The notes beneath the pieces were generated by a model that was not told the origin of the DNA, did no database searches, and was given only the letters and a program-made list of their open reading frames with translations. Positions 43,497-52,579 of a stretch of 64,000 bases of DNA are shown one piece after another; the first letter of the stretch is position 1, and every line of letters starts with the position of its first letter. Origin of the DNA: Arthrobacter_E sp041360795 (GTDB lineage Bacteria > Actinomycetota > Actinomycetes > Actinomycetales > Micrococcaceae). Where the stretch lies: assembly GCF_041360795.1 (NCBI RefSeq), contig NZ_JBFUPW010000001.1, positions 434,001-498,000 on the forward strand, read 5' to 3'. Both the position numbers and the translations under genes were made by a program.

Positions 43497-46400
43497 ATGC
43501 CTATCTGGTCTAAAGCCTCACGCGCCAGTGCAGCCAGTGCAGAGAAGAAGGAACCCGTGCCGGAGAACCCACAACACGACGAACGCTCCGAGGAGCTGAG
43601 CCGCTGGCTCGCCGCGTTCGCGCCGGTGTCAGGTCCGGACACCCTGCTGCGCTTCTCTCGCACGGCGGATGGCACCATCGACCTGGCGCACGCCCACCCG
43701 TCCGGCCTCGCCCAGCTGATGGCGGGCCGGAAGACCCGCCTGTCCACGCTCATCCGCGAGCCGCAGGATTACACCCGTGCGGCCCGGGCCGCACGGAGCA
43801 TCCGCGCCAAGGTCTATGAGATGGGCAATGAGCGGGGCATCGACGTCGGCTACCTTTCGGCTGGAACCGCCGTGTGGACGTCGGCCGTCGGCGGCAAGCC
43901 ACAGCGCGTCACGGCTCCGGTCCTGCTGGCCGCCATCAGCCTGAGCCTGCGTCCCAGCGGCGACGACTACGAACTCCAGGTTCTGGAACAGGCGCGGATC
44001 AATCCCGCACTCGTCCGGCACCTCAAGACCGTGCACGGCATCATCTTCGACGTCAATGCCCTGGCCCGCTTGGCGTACAGCACCGCCCGCTTCGATCCGC
44101 AGCCTGTGCTGGAACGGATGGAGACGGTCATCTCGCCGATCCATGGCGCCGAGATCCTGCCGGAACTGCTGGTCTCCACTTTCGCCGACCTCCCGCAGGA
44201 CCTGGACGACCCGTGGATCAGCGATCGTCACGAGCTGATCTCCGCTCTGGCGGATCCGAGCAGTGTGGAACCTCGTGTGCCCATCACGGCCGAGGAATTC
44301 GTGCCGCTGGACGAGCGTGATCCTGCGGATGAGTTCCTGCTGCTCGACGCCGACGCGTCCCAGCAGCTGGCCCTCGACGTCGTGCGGGCCGGCGACTCCG
44401 TGGTCATCTCCGCGCCTCCCGGCACGGGTCAGACCCAGACGGTGATCAACGCCCTCGGTGAGCTCGTGATGGCAGGGAAGTCCGTCCTGGTCGTAGGCGA
44501 GCGACGCACCTCCCTGGCCGAGCTCAACCAGCGGCTCGCGGGCCTGGGCCTGGAAACCCTGGTGCTGCCCCTGAGCACGAGTTCCAACCCGGCCCAGCTC
44601 AAGGCCCAGCTGATCCAGGCGATCGTGCGCAATGAGAAGGCCGAGGAGCCACAGCTCGAGCAGTTGCACAGCACCCTGCGGGCCCGCCGCCATTCCCTGG
44701 CTGAGCACGTCGCCTCGCTGCACAACGTCCGGTCGCGGTGGGGCTGCTCGCCGTATCAGGCGATGCAGGCGCTGGCCCGAGCCGTCGCCACTGACACGAC
44801 GCCAGGCACGACCGTGCGCCTCAAGCGCAGCGTCCTGGACAGCATCAAGGACCGTGAGGCCACCGCGACGCAGCTGATCCGTGCCGCAGAGCTGGGCAGT
44901 TTCACCCGGTCCACCGTGACGAGCGAATGGCATGGCGCGCGTCTCCTCACTCGCAAGGAAGCCCAGGAGGCGCACGAGACGGCCGTCCGCCTGAACGCCT
45001 CGGTTCCGGAGTTGCGCCGCCGTATGGAGGAGTTCGCCGAACAGGCCCAGCTCCACCTCGGTGCGAACTTCCACGAATGGGGCGAGCAGCTCGGGCTGTT
45101 CCTCGGCATGCGTGACAGCCTCAGCCGCTTCTCCGTGGAGATCTTCGACCGCGACGTCCACGACTTCATCGCGGCCACGGCTCCGAGTGCCTGGCGCCGC
45201 GAGCGGGGCATCGAGATGACGAGCCTGGGCCGCGCCAAGCTGCGCAAGTACGCCAAGGAGTTCGTCCGTCCGGGCGTGCACATCCTTGACCTGCACGAGA
45301 GCCTCAAAGAAGTCCAGGTCCAGCGTGAGCAGTGGTCCAAGTACGCGGCGTCGCAGCGGCACCCCGTGGTGCCCTCCGGCCTCGCCGACCTCGACACCCG
45401 CTACACGGAGGTCAAGAAGGACCTTCTGACCCTGAGCCAGGCGCTCAAGGGAACCCGCGGCGGCACCGACCTGCAGGAGATGCCGCTGGCCGCTCTGGAG
45501 ACTCGTCTGGCCTCGCTGAGTGGCGACACCGAGGCTCTGGAGACCCTTCCCGAGCGCACCCTGATCCTGGACAGCCTGCGCGGCCAGGGTCTCGACGAGC
45601 TGCTCGATGACCTGGCGGCCCGTGAGGTCCCCGCCGAGGCCGTCAGCGCCGAACTGGATCTCGCGTGGTGGCAGTCGGTCCTCGAAGCGATGATCAGCGG
45701 CGATGACTACCTCGCGATGTCCGACGGCGACAGCCTCCGCACGATGGAGGGCGAGTTCCGCCTCGCGGACAGCGCCCACGTCGCCAGTGGCGCCGGACGC
45801 CTGCGATGGTCGCTGGCTCAGCGCTGGCGGGACCTCGTGCAGCGGGAGACCCGCCAGGCCGAACTCCTGCGCAGCCTGCTCAAGGACGGCCGCGTCAGCA
45901 TGGCCGCCCTCTGGGCCCAGGCTCCGCAGCTGCTCTCCAGCCTGGTCCCGATCTGGACGGTCAGCCCGCATTCGCTGTCGCGCGCTCTGCCGGCCGGTGT
46001 CCACTTCGACGCGGTCGTGCTCATCGATGCCGAATCCACCGCATTGCGCAGCGCTCTTCCCGCCTTGGCGCGGGGCACCCAGGTGGTGGCGTTCGGTGAC
46101 GCGAGCATCGGATCGCCCCGTGCCTTCTCCGTCGCCGTGGAGCGTCCCGACGACCGCACCGATGCCACCCAGACGGTCACGAGTGCCCTCGACGCCCTGA
46201 ACGAAGTGCTGCCGGGCGTCGAACTGCGCAACGCGTACCGTTCGGTGGATGAGGACCTGAGTCTCCAGCTCAGTCGGTCCTTCTACGGCGAGCGGCTCAA
46301 CCGTTTGCCCGACGGCAACGCGGTGACCGGGCTCGACCGTTCGATCGTGGTGGAGTACCTGCCGGACGGCACGGGCCTGCCGGTTCAGGGCAAGGAAGCC

Positions 46401-47333
46401 GTGGAGTCCGTCATGGCCGAGGTCAACCGCGTGGTGGAGCTGGTCTTCGAACACGCGAGGACTCGTCCGCGGCGTTCTCTCGCGGTGGTGACGAGCACGC
46501 TGAACCATGCCGCGCGGATCGGTGAGGCCATCAGGCTGCAGCTGCCGAACCACCCCCTGCTGGCCGACTTCTTCCACGGCACCGGGCCGGAGTCCTTCCG
46601 CGTGGTGGATCTGGAACGTGCCCGGGGTCTGGTCCGCGATCACATCATCTTCTCCCTCGGCTTCGGCCGGACGCCCCATGGCCGTGCCCTGCACAGCTTC
46701 GGGCCCCTGTCGGCGCGCGACGGCCGGGCGAAGTTCGCCCTGGCGATGTCCCGCGCCCGCCAGCACCTGCATGTCCTCAGCTGCTTCAAGCCGGAGGATC
46801 TGGACCGAAGCCGCCTGAGTCACGGTGCCGCCGATTTCTACGATCTGCTGGACCGTGAGCTCGGAGGGAACTACTCCTTGGGCAGTCACGCGTCCCGCGC
46901 CGCTTCGAGTGACCCGAGCCTGGGGGAGGACGCCCTGGTGGTCGATCTGGCCGAGCGGCTCAGGGTCCGCGGCGCCAGGGTGTGGCACCAGTACGATGGC
47001 GCGATCGATGTGGTGGCCGCGGCCGACCCTCTGCACACCATCGGCAAGGACGACTCGGAGATCCCCACTCCGGTGGCCATCGAGTCCGACGGCACCGCCG
47101 CCTACCAGAAGCGGTCCATCCGTGAACGGAGCAGGCTGCGTCCCGAGCTGTTGGAGCGGATGGGCTGGCGGCATGTGTCCCTCTGGACGATCGAAGTCTT
47201 CACGGACCCGTCGTTCTGTGCCGACCGGATCGCCTCCTACCTCCACTTGGACGGTGACGACCGGAACGGAACCGAGAACACCGCCACCGGCTTCATGACG
47301 CAGGTCAATCTGGACGATGACGGAGCGTTGTGA
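43497..47333 (+). CDS. Large SF1-helicase-like protein with degenerate ATPase motifs and nuclease-like C-terminus
   Basis: 1278 residues. The Walker A is PPGTGQTQT, with Gln312 in place of the essential Lys. Motif II is LIDAEST (Asp844, Ala845) rather than DExx. The C-terminal part (about 1120-1260) has GAIDVVAAA, VAIESDG and RERSRLRPELLERMGWRH, a pattern of Vsr/REase-like nuclease domains. It resembles UPF1-like actinobacterial helicases. ATG 43497 has a poor ribosome site; a GTG at 43557 with AAGGAA upstream is an alternative. Overlaps the next gene by 4 nt. Confidence 0.82.
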   Translation: MPIWSKASRASAASAEKKEPVPENPQHDERSEELSRWLAAFAPVSGPDTLLRFSRTADGTIDLAHAHPSGLAQLMAGRKTRLSTLIREPQDYTRAARAARSIRAKVYEMGNERGIDVGYLSAGTAVWTSAVGGKPQRVTAPVLLAAISLSLRPSGDDYELQVLEQARINPALVRHLKTVHGIIFDVNALARLAYSTARFDPQPVLERMETVISPIHGAEILPELLVSTFADLPQDLDDPWISDRHELISALADPSSVEPRVPITAEEFVPLDERDPADEFLLLDADASQQLALDVVRAGDSVVISAPPGTGQTQTVINALGELVMAGKSVLVVGERRTSLAELNQRLAGLGLETLVLPLSTSSNPAQLKAQLIQAIVRNEKAEEPQLEQLHSTLRARRHSLAEHVASLHNVRSRWGCSPYQAMQALARAVATDTTPGTTVRLKRSVLDSIKDREATATQLIRAAELGSFTRSTVTSEWHGARLLTRKEAQEAHETAVRLNASVPELRRRMEEFAEQAQLHLGANFHEWGEQLGLFLGMRDSLSRFSVEIFDRDVHDFIAATAPSAWRRERGIEMTSLGRAKLRKYAKEFVRPGVHILDLHESLKEVQVQREQWSKYAASQRHPVVPSGLADLDTRYTEVKKDLLTLSQALKGTRGGTDLQEMPLAALETRLASLSGDTEALETLPERTLILDSLRGQGLDELLDDLAAREVPAEAVSAELDLAWWQSVLEAMISGDDYLAMSDGDSLRTMEGEFRLADSAHVASGAGRLRWSLAQRWRDLVQRETRQAELLRSLLKDGRVSMAALWAQAPQLLSSLVPIWTVSPHSLSRALPAGVHFDAVVLIDAESTALRSALPALARGTQVVAFGDASIGSPRAFSVAVERPDDRTDATQTVTSALDALNEVLPGVELRNAYRSVDEDLSLQLSRSFYGERLNRLPDGNAVTGLDRSIVVEYLPDGTGLPVQGKEAVESVMAEVNRVVELVFEHARTRPRRSLAVVTSTLNHAARIGEAIRLQLPNHPLLADFFHGTGPESFRVVDLERARGLVRDHIIFSLGFGRTPHGRALHSFGPLSARDGRAKFALAMSRARQHLHVLSCFKPEDLDRSRLSHGAADFYDLLDRELGGNYSLGSHASRAASSDPSLGEDALVVDLAERLRVRGARVWHQYDGAIDVVAAADPLHTIGKDDSEIPTPVAIESDGTAAYQKRSIRERSRLRPELLERMGWRHVSLWTIEVFTDPSFCADRIASYLHLDGDDRNGTENTATGFMTQVNLDDDGAL

Positions 47334-47800
47334 GCGGCAGGCCGGGAGATCCGCTGGACGGCCGGGACGGGGTCCCGACCGCCGGCGAGGAATGTGACTC
47401 CGCGGCGTCCGGAGCATCAGGCCGACGGCCTGCCGCGGACGACACGTCCGGCACCGGCCGGAAGCGTCGGGGTTCACGCCGGGCCACTCTTCATGTGACA
47501 CGTCTGGACGTGGCCGTGGGGCAGTCGATGGTGCTGCCGGCGCCGGCGAAGGTCCCGGGGGCACCAGGGTCATCACCGGTCGAGGGGAGTCCGACGGCGC
47601 AGTCCGCGGCCGCTGCCGAACCCACTGCCGAACCCACTGCGACGCCCTCACCGGAGCCCCGCAAGCGGAGCGGTCTTCCGCAGGGCGGCATCCTGCCGGA
47701 CAAGGCCGCGGAAGACCTCGACGTTGCCTGGGGCGGGTCGGCGGGGAATCCTGAGCGGGACGACTGGTTGAAGGAGCAACGGCCCCCGCACTGGGACTGA
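47330..47800 (+). CDS. Hypothetical disordered protein coupled to the helicase-like gene
   Basis: 156 residues, mostly low-complexity and probably disordered (Ala, Pro, Ser rich), with a short basic segment (RKRRGSRRATLHVTRL) and an ordered-looking C-terminus ending DWLKEQRPPHWD. The GTG start overlaps the previous stop. No family recognised. Confidence 0.7.
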   Translation: MSGRPGDPLDGRDGVPTAGEECDSAASGASGRRPAADDTSGTGRKRRGSRRATLHVTRLDVAVGQSMVLPAPAKVPGAPGSSPVEGSPTAQSAAAAEPTAEPTATPSPEPRKRSGLPQGGILPDKAAEDLDVAWGGSAGNPERDDWLKEQRPPHWD

Positions 47801-47956
47801 CCACATCCGCGCTGACGGTTCCTGTGCTGCTTGTCCCTGTACTGACCGCTTCTGTACTGGCCGCCCCGATACCGAAGGTGTCCTGCGTCCCGCCGGTGCC
47901 GTCCGCAGACCCGGCGAAGCGGGTGATGCGACGACCGGCGCCGTGTCGGGCGGTGG

Positions 47957-48643
47957 TCATCGGACCAGCACGAAGGACAGCCGGCCCTGACGTTGGACGC
48001 CGGCCAGCGATCTGGACTGCGCGGACGTGGCTCCCACCACCACGAGACCGGGGGACTCGTCCCCTCCGAGCCAGGAGCCGGAGCTTTTCTCCCCTTGCCC
48101 GATCCAGAGGACCGTGACCTGGGATGCGAGAACCTGCGAACCCCGGTCGTCGGGTGTCCGGGTGGCTTCGGGCGCGGTTTCGGGACTGAGGACCACGTCG
48201 ATGAGCTGACCGGGACTCAGAATCCGCAGCGATGAGGGATCGGCCATGCGGAGGGGCACCGCCGTGGTGCCGGGTGGAGTTCCCGCGAGGAGACCGGGGC
48301 CTGTCAGCGACGTGTCGTTGAGGACCTGGCCGCGGCGCAGGGGAGTGGCCAGCCGGCGTCCGAGCAGTGGCGCGGGATCACGGTAGCTGCCGTCAGGTAC
48401 CGCCTGTGGAGGGAGCTGCACGGTCGTCAACTGATGCCGATCCAGCGTGGCGCCCGCGGGGAGTTCCGCCGAGGCGGCCACCACCGAAGTCCGCGCTGCG
48501 GGCTCCGGCGTGAGCTGGTACACCGTGAGACTGGCTGCCGCGGCAAGGCCGGCCGCCGCGAGGAAGCGGCGGTGCCGGATGGTCCAGGAGCGGATTCGAT
48601 CCGGAATGGAGGTGCGGCGCGGGCCGGACGATGGTTTCCTCAT
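47957..48643 (-). CDS. SAF domain membrane-anchored protein (CpaB-like)
   Basis: 228 residues with an N-terminal membrane anchor (FLAAAGLAAAASLTVYQL, about 29-46) and a SAF domain (about 55-120, ASAELPAGATLDRHQL and GRRLATPLRRGQVL), as in CpaB/RcpC pilus assembly proteins. No other pilus genes are present. Located downstream of fmdB on the same strand, separated by a hairpin. Confidence 0.8.
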   Translation of the reverse strand: MRKPSSGPRRTSIPDRIRSWTIRHRRFLAAAGLAAAASLTVYQLTPEPAARTSVVAASAELPAGATLDRHQLTTVQLPPQAVPDGSYRDPAPLLGRRLATPLRRGQVLNDTSLTGPGLLAGTPPGTTAVPLRMADPSSLRILSPGQLIDVVLSPETAPEATRTPDDRGSQVLASQVTVLWIGQGEKSSGSWLGGDESPGLVVVGATSAQSRSLAGVQRQGRLSFVLVR

Positions 48644-48713
48644 ACCTTGAGGCTAGGGAGCGACCGGACTCCCGAAGGGGCTGATTCCGTCTATGTGGAC
48701 AGACGAGGCGCCG

Positions 48714-48744
48714 CTCTGGTCTCCCCCTGTGGAGGAGACCAGAG
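48714..48744 (-). terminator. Hairpin after fmdB
   Basis: 11-bp perfect stem (48714-48724 with 48734-48744), 14 nt downstream of the fmdB stop on the minus strand. Confidence 0.55.
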
Positions 48745-48757
48745 GACACTGATCAGA

Positions 48758-49021
48758 TCAGTTGCCGCCGCTCGCCGGCGTCGCCGCGGGGGCCGGTGAG
48801 CTGGATGCCGTGGAGGCCGCCGGCACGGTGCTCTGTGAGGAGGAGCCGCGGGAATCGGTGCGGTAGAAGCCGGAACCCTTGAAGACCACGCCCACACTGT
48901 TGAACTTCTTGCGCAGCGTGCCGCCGCACTCGGGGCACGTGGTCAGAGAGTTGTCACTGAAAGACTGGACGATCTCGAAATCGTGGCCGCAGTCCTTGCA
49001 GGCATACGCATAAGTCGGCAC
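48758..49021 (-). CDS. FmdB family zinc ribbon protein (Ruc-like)
   Basis: 87 residues: an FmdB-type zinc ribbon (CKDCGHDF and CPECGG) followed by a Ser/Ala/Pro-rich disordered tail. This is the architecture of mycobacterial Ruc (Rv0991c), a redox-regulated chaperone, and the nearby order cyclo-ligase, galU, GNAT matches that locus. A CIRCE-like site 40-66 nt upstream suggests HrcA heat-shock control. Chaperone function here is inferred. Confidence 0.88.
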   Translation of the reverse strand: MPTYAYACKDCGHDFEIVQSFSDNSLTTCPECGGTLRKKFNSVGVVFKGSGFYRTDSRGSSSQSTVPAASTASSSPAPAATPASGGN

Positions 49022-49060
49022 GGATTCTCCTCAGTTCTCTGGGTCCTGAACGGATACGGA

Positions 49061-49087
49061 TTAGCACTGTCAGGTTCCGAGTGCCAA
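49061..49087. promoter_or_regulatory. CIRCE-like operator upstream of fmdB
   Basis: TTAGCACTG, 9 nt, GAGTGCCAA: the exact CIRCE spacing with one mismatch in each half. It lies between the divergent-facing start of fmdB and the stop of the cyclo-ligase, in the fmdB promoter position. Confidence 0.8.
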
Positions 49088-49121
49088 TTCTATCAAAGAG
49101 CTCAACGCCCGGACGGTGGAA

Positions 49122-49775
49122 TCACTTCCCGAAGGACCGCCACTGATGCTCCGTCACCACGGCATCCACGGGACGATCGAGTGGACCCACGGCGAACGAA
49201 CCCTCCGGGACGAACTCCGATTCGAACACCAGAGCGGCGAGGGGAACGTCATGCCCCGTGTCCGCCAGGGTCGCCAGGAAGCGGTCGTAGTACCCGCCGC
49301 CCTGTCCCAGCCTGTTTCCCGCCGCGTCCACGGCGGTGGCCGGAAGGAACATGACGTCCAGCCCGGGGCCGTCCGCGGCGAACAGCTCCTGAAAGCCGAG
49401 CCCGGGACCCACGGGTTCGTCAACCGGGGCGAGAGTGCTTCGGCGAACCTCGATGCCGGGATGCCAGCGGACCCACTCCATGAGGTGCCCGGGAAGGCAG
49501 ACCGGGACCAGCACCGTGCAGCCGCGTTCCCGGAGAGCAAGGAGGAGGGCCGGGGTGGGCGGTTCCAGGGCGGCGTTCAGGTAGCACGCCACGCTGGGAG
49601 CGGACGAGCCGTCCGCGGGCAGCACCGTGCTGAGCCAGGCCATCGCCTGCGCCGCGAAGGACCCGCTCAGCCGTGCGGCGTCGTCGTCGGTGCGGAGAGC
49701 GGCGTCCGCGCGGCGCCGGGTGCGCTGGACGCTCCGGAATTCCGCTTTATCTGCTGGCATGGGTTGAACCGTCAT
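49122..49775 (-). CDS. 5-formyltetrahydrofolate cyclo-ligase
   Basis: 217 residues. The family signature GNRLGQGGGYYDRFL is present, with the phosphate-loop-like N-terminal RSVQRTRRRA. It converts 5-formyl-THF to 5,10-methenyl-THF with ATP. A second in-frame ATG at 49760 is an alternative start. Divergent from galU. Confidence 0.93.
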   Translation of the reverse strand: MTVQPMPADKAEFRSVQRTRRRADAALRTDDDAARLSGSFAAQAMAWLSTVLPADGSSAPSVACYLNAALEPPTPALLLALRERGCTVLVPVCLPGHLMEWVRWHPGIEVRRSTLAPVDEPVGPGLGFQELFAADGPGLDVMFLPATAVDAAGNRLGQGGGYYDRFLATLADTGHDVPLAALVFESEFVPEGSFAVGPLDRPVDAVVTEHQWRSFGK

Positions 49776-49833
49776 TCTGTCGCAGGAAAACTCGGGAGGA
49801 GGGAGTGGTGACTGTATCGGCTAGATTAGTCCT

Positions 49834-50730
49834 GTGACCGAACAGAAGCAGATCCGTAAAGCCGTCATCCCGGCCGCCGGCCTGGGAACCCGATTCCTGC
49901 CGGCCACGAAGGCCATGCCCAAGGAAATGCTGCCGGTGGTGGACAAGCCGGCCATTCAATATGTGGTGGAAGAAGCGTCCAGCGTCGGTCTGGACGACAT
50001 TCTGATGATCACCGGCCGCAGCAAGCGAGCCCTGGAGGACCACTTCGACCGTGTCCCGTCGCTCGAAGCGACGCTCGAGGCCAAGGGCGATGCCCGCAAG
50101 CTCTCCGCGATCCAGGAGTCCACGAATCTCGCCGACATCCACTACCTCCGCCAGGGCGACCCCCTCGGCCTGGGCCACGCGGTGCTGCGTGCTCAGCAGC
50201 ACGTGGGCCAGGAACCGTTCGCGGTGCTGCTCGGCGACGACCTGATCGACCCCCGCGACGAACTGCTCTCCATCATGATGAAGGTGCAGCAGAAGACCGG
50301 CGGTTCCGTGATCGCCCTCATCGAGGTCGAGCCGGACCAGATCAGCGCCTACGGCTGCGCCGACATCTCCCCTGTGGAAGGCGAGGACTTCGTCCGCGTC
50401 AGCCAGCTGGTCGAGAAGCCGTCCGTCGAAGAGGCTCCGTCCAACCTGGCCGTGATCGGCCGTTATGTGCTGCACCCCGCCGTGTTCGACGTGCTCGCCC
50501 ACACCGAGCCCGGCCGCGGTGGCGAGATCCAGCTGACCGACGCCCTCCAGACGCTCGCCGCCGGCGAGGGCGAAGGCTATGGGGTCTACGGCGTGGTCTT
50601 CCGCGGCCGCCGCTACGACACCGGCGACAAGCTGAGCTACCTCAAGGCCGTCATCCAGCTGGCATCGGAAAGTGAGGACCTCGGTCCTGACCTCCGCACC
50701 TGGCTTGGCGAGTTCACCTCCGCTCTCTGA
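49834..50730 (+). CDS. galU: UTP-glucose-1-phosphate uridylyltransferase
   Basis: 298 residues making UDP-glucose for cell-surface glycans. Motifs: PAAGLGTRFLPATKAMPKEM, GLGHAVLRAQ, EKPSVEEAPSN and the GEIQLTDAL block. GTG start with a very short leader; an AT-rich TAGATT lies just upstream. Followed by a GNAT gene after 11 nt. Confidence 0.96.
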   Translation: MTEQKQIRKAVIPAAGLGTRFLPATKAMPKEMLPVVDKPAIQYVVEEASSVGLDDILMITGRSKRALEDHFDRVPSLEATLEAKGDARKLSAIQESTNLADIHYLRQGDPLGLGHAVLRAQQHVGQEPFAVLLGDDLIDPRDELLSIMMKVQQKTGGSVIALIEVEPDQISAYGCADISPVEGEDFVRVSQLVEKPSVEEAPSNLAVIGRYVLHPAVFDVLAHTEPGRGGEIQLTDALQTLAAGEGEGYGVYGVVFRGRRYDTGDKLSYLKAVIQLASESEDLGPDLRTWLGEFTSAL

Positions 50731-50741
50731 CGCCGCCGCCG

Positions 50742-51356
50742 GTGCGTCAGGTTCCGTACTGGCCCGTCACCCTGGAACACGGTGACATCGTCCTGAGGCC
50801 CATCCGCCAGAAGGACCGTGTCGAGTGGACGACGGTCCGTCAGCGCAACAAGGACTGGCTGCAGCCCTGGGAGGCGAGCAACCCGAATCCGGGCGGTCGC
50901 CTGCCCAGTTACCGGGAGATGGTCAGCTCGCTGCGGATGCAGGCGCGTCAGGGCAGTGCCCTGCCGTTCGTGATCACCGAGCGCAGGGCGGGTCTGGCGG
51001 CGCCCGCGATCGTCGGTCAGCTGACCGTCTCCAACATCATGTGGGGGTCCGCCATGATGGCGAGCATCGGGTACTGGGTGGATCAGGACCGGGCCGGGCG
51101 GGGCATCGTGCCGACCGCGGTCGCCCTCGCCACGGATTTCTGTTTCGAAGAGCTCGGCCTGCACCGGATGGAGATCAACATCCGTCCGGAGAACACGCCG
51201 AGTCTGCGCGTGGTGGAGAAACTCGGTTTCCGCCCGGAAGGTCTGAGGCCGGCGTTTCTCCATATCAACGGCGAATGGGCGGATCATCTCAGCTTCGCAT
51301 TGACAGCCGATGAAGTCCCCGGTGGTGTCCTGAACCGCTGGCTCACCAGCAGGTGA
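50742..51356 (+). CDS. GNAT N-acetyltransferase, RimJ/RimL type
   Basis: 204 residues. Block LRPIRQKDRVEW starts the fold, IGYWVDQDRAGRGIVPTAV is the acetyl-CoA loop region, and GLHRMEINIRPEN is the RimJ/RimL strand. Probably co-transcribed with galU, as with rimJ near galU in mycobacteria. Target unknown. Confidence 0.88.
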   Translation: MRQVPYWPVTLEHGDIVLRPIRQKDRVEWTTVRQRNKDWLQPWEASNPNPGGRLPSYREMVSSLRMQARQGSALPFVITERRAGLAAPAIVGQLTVSNIMWGSAMMASIGYWVDQDRAGRGIVPTAVALATDFCFEELGLHRMEINIRPENTPSLRVVEKLGFRPEGLRPAFLHINGEWADHLSFALTADEVPGGVLNRWLTSR

Positions 51357-51436
51357 GTCACCGGGGCCGTCATTTCCCGGCGAGTTGGGCGACACACTAG
51401 GTCAAATGGTCAGGGGCGTGGTGGGCACCCCCTAAC

Positions 51437-52354
51437 GTGAAGACTGTGGATTTCCCCATGAGCAGCTCAGTGGTCCTGGTGGCTGCTGTCGCGTTCTGGC
51501 TCCTGGGGATCGCACCTTCACTTCTGAAGCGCCGCGTCCGGGTCCGGACCGTGGAACCAGAGGGGGAGGGGCGTCCAGTTCCCTTGCCGGTGGCAAGGAT
51601 CGGATCCACCGTGACAGTGCAGGACGGCAGCGAGGAGGAAGAGACCGTGCCCATGGAGAATCCAGGCCAGCAAGATCTCTCGGAGAACCCTGTCCGCCGT
51701 CCCACGATCAAGACCGGTCGGGCAGCGCTCGCTCTGCTGGGCGCCGTCTCCCTGGTGGCCGTCCCCGTGACGGCCGTCCTCACCCTGTTCTCGGTCGTGG
51801 CGCCGAGTGCCCCGCTGCTGTGCCTTTTCGTGACCGTGGCGTGTGTCGCGGTCCTGCGGCAGCTGGCCAAGCGTGATCGTCTGCGTCGGGTGGAACGCGC
51901 GTTCCAGGATGCGATGTCCTCCTCTTCCGCCCCAGTGCGCGACGTCGCGGTGGAACGCCCGCTGTCATCGCCCAGTGAGCCTTTCGACGGTTCCCCCGCG
52001 GAGCCGGTCAAGGAGGCCGAGGAACCGCCGCTCACGGCGGCTGAGCTGCGGCTCGCGGCCCTCGCCGTCGCACGGGAGATCGGCGACTCCGAGGCCGGGT
52101 CCGGCGAGACCTGGGAACCTGTCGATGTCCCGAAGCCCCTGTACGTCGACGCGCCGCGTGCGGAGCGTCCCGCTCCCGAGCCGCTCGACCTGCCGGAGGC
52201 CCCGAAGCCCGAGGGCAAGCCGATCATCAAGGACGCTCTCAAGCCGGACCTCGCACAGGCCGTTCAGGCCGGTGCGGCGAACGTCGCCGTGGTGGGACAG
52301 GGCCAGTCCGCACTCCGGAATCTGGACGCGATCCTGCAGCGCCGGAGGGCCTGA
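51437..52354 (+). CDS. Membrane protein of unknown function
   Basis: 305 residues with an N-terminal helix (about 8-25) and a helical pair (about 96-140), then a long acidic, Pro/Glu-rich cytoplasmic tail ending ALRNLDAILQRRRA. No family recognised; the layout is common for actinobacterial envelope or division accessory proteins. The GTG at 51437 lacks a clear ribosome site; ATG 51458 is an alternative. Confidence 0.7.
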   Translation: MKTVDFPMSSSVVLVAAVAFWLLGIAPSLLKRRVRVRTVEPEGEGRPVPLPVARIGSTVTVQDGSEEEETVPMENPGQQDLSENPVRRPTIKTGRAALALLGAVSLVAVPVTAVLTLFSVVAPSAPLLCLFVTVACVAVLRQLAKRDRLRRVERAFQDAMSSSSAPVRDVAVERPLSSPSEPFDGSPAEPVKEAEEPPLTAAELRLAALAVAREIGDSEAGSGETWEPVDVPKPLYVDAPRAERPAPEPLDLPEAPKPEGKPIIKDALKPDLAQAVQAGAANVAVVGQGQSALRNLDAILQRRRA

Positions 52355-52365
52355 GCACCGCGTTT

Positions 52366-52394
52366 TTGAACTTGCGGCTGTTTCTTTGTAGTCT
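52366..52394 (+). promoter_or_regulatory. Promoter of tRNA-Ala
   Basis: TTGAAC (52366-52371), a 17-nt spacer and TAGTCT (52389-52394), ending 30 nt before the tRNA. Confidence 0.6.
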
Positions 52395-52424
52395 GATCCA
52401 GTTGGTTCCCGCGAGAGCGGGTCC

Positions 52425-52497
52425 GGGGCTATAGCTCAGTTGGTAGAGCGCTTCGTTCGCATCGAAGAGGTCAGGAGTTCGAATCTCCTTAGCTCCA
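52425..52497 (+). tRNA. tRNA-Ala (anticodon CGC)
   Basis: 73 nt folding into a full cloverleaf: acceptor GGGGCTA with TAGCTCC, D stem GCTC/GAGC, anticodon stem CTTCG/CGAAG with loop TTCGCAT, T stem AGGAG/CTCCT. The anticodon CGC reads GCG. The G3-U70 pair, the alanine identity element, is present. CCA is not encoded. Confidence 0.96.
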
Positions 52498-52505
52498 CAG
52501 TTTCA

Positions 52506-52539
52506 CCGAAGGCCCCTCCTGCTCAGGAGGGGCCTTCGG
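52506..52539 (+). terminator. Terminator after tRNA-Ala
   Basis: 15-bp perfect stem (52506-52520 with 52525-52539) and 4-nt loop, then CCGTTTC. Confidence 0.75.
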
Positions 52540-52579
52540 CCGTTTCGGGGCGGGGCGGGTTCGCCGCGCCGCCGCAAGG

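Noticed and set aside
43629..47960. A very long open frame on the minus strand across the helicase-like gene
   Set aside because: It mirrors the high-GC codon pattern of the plus-strand gene, has no recognisable domain and would exclude a protein with clear motifs.
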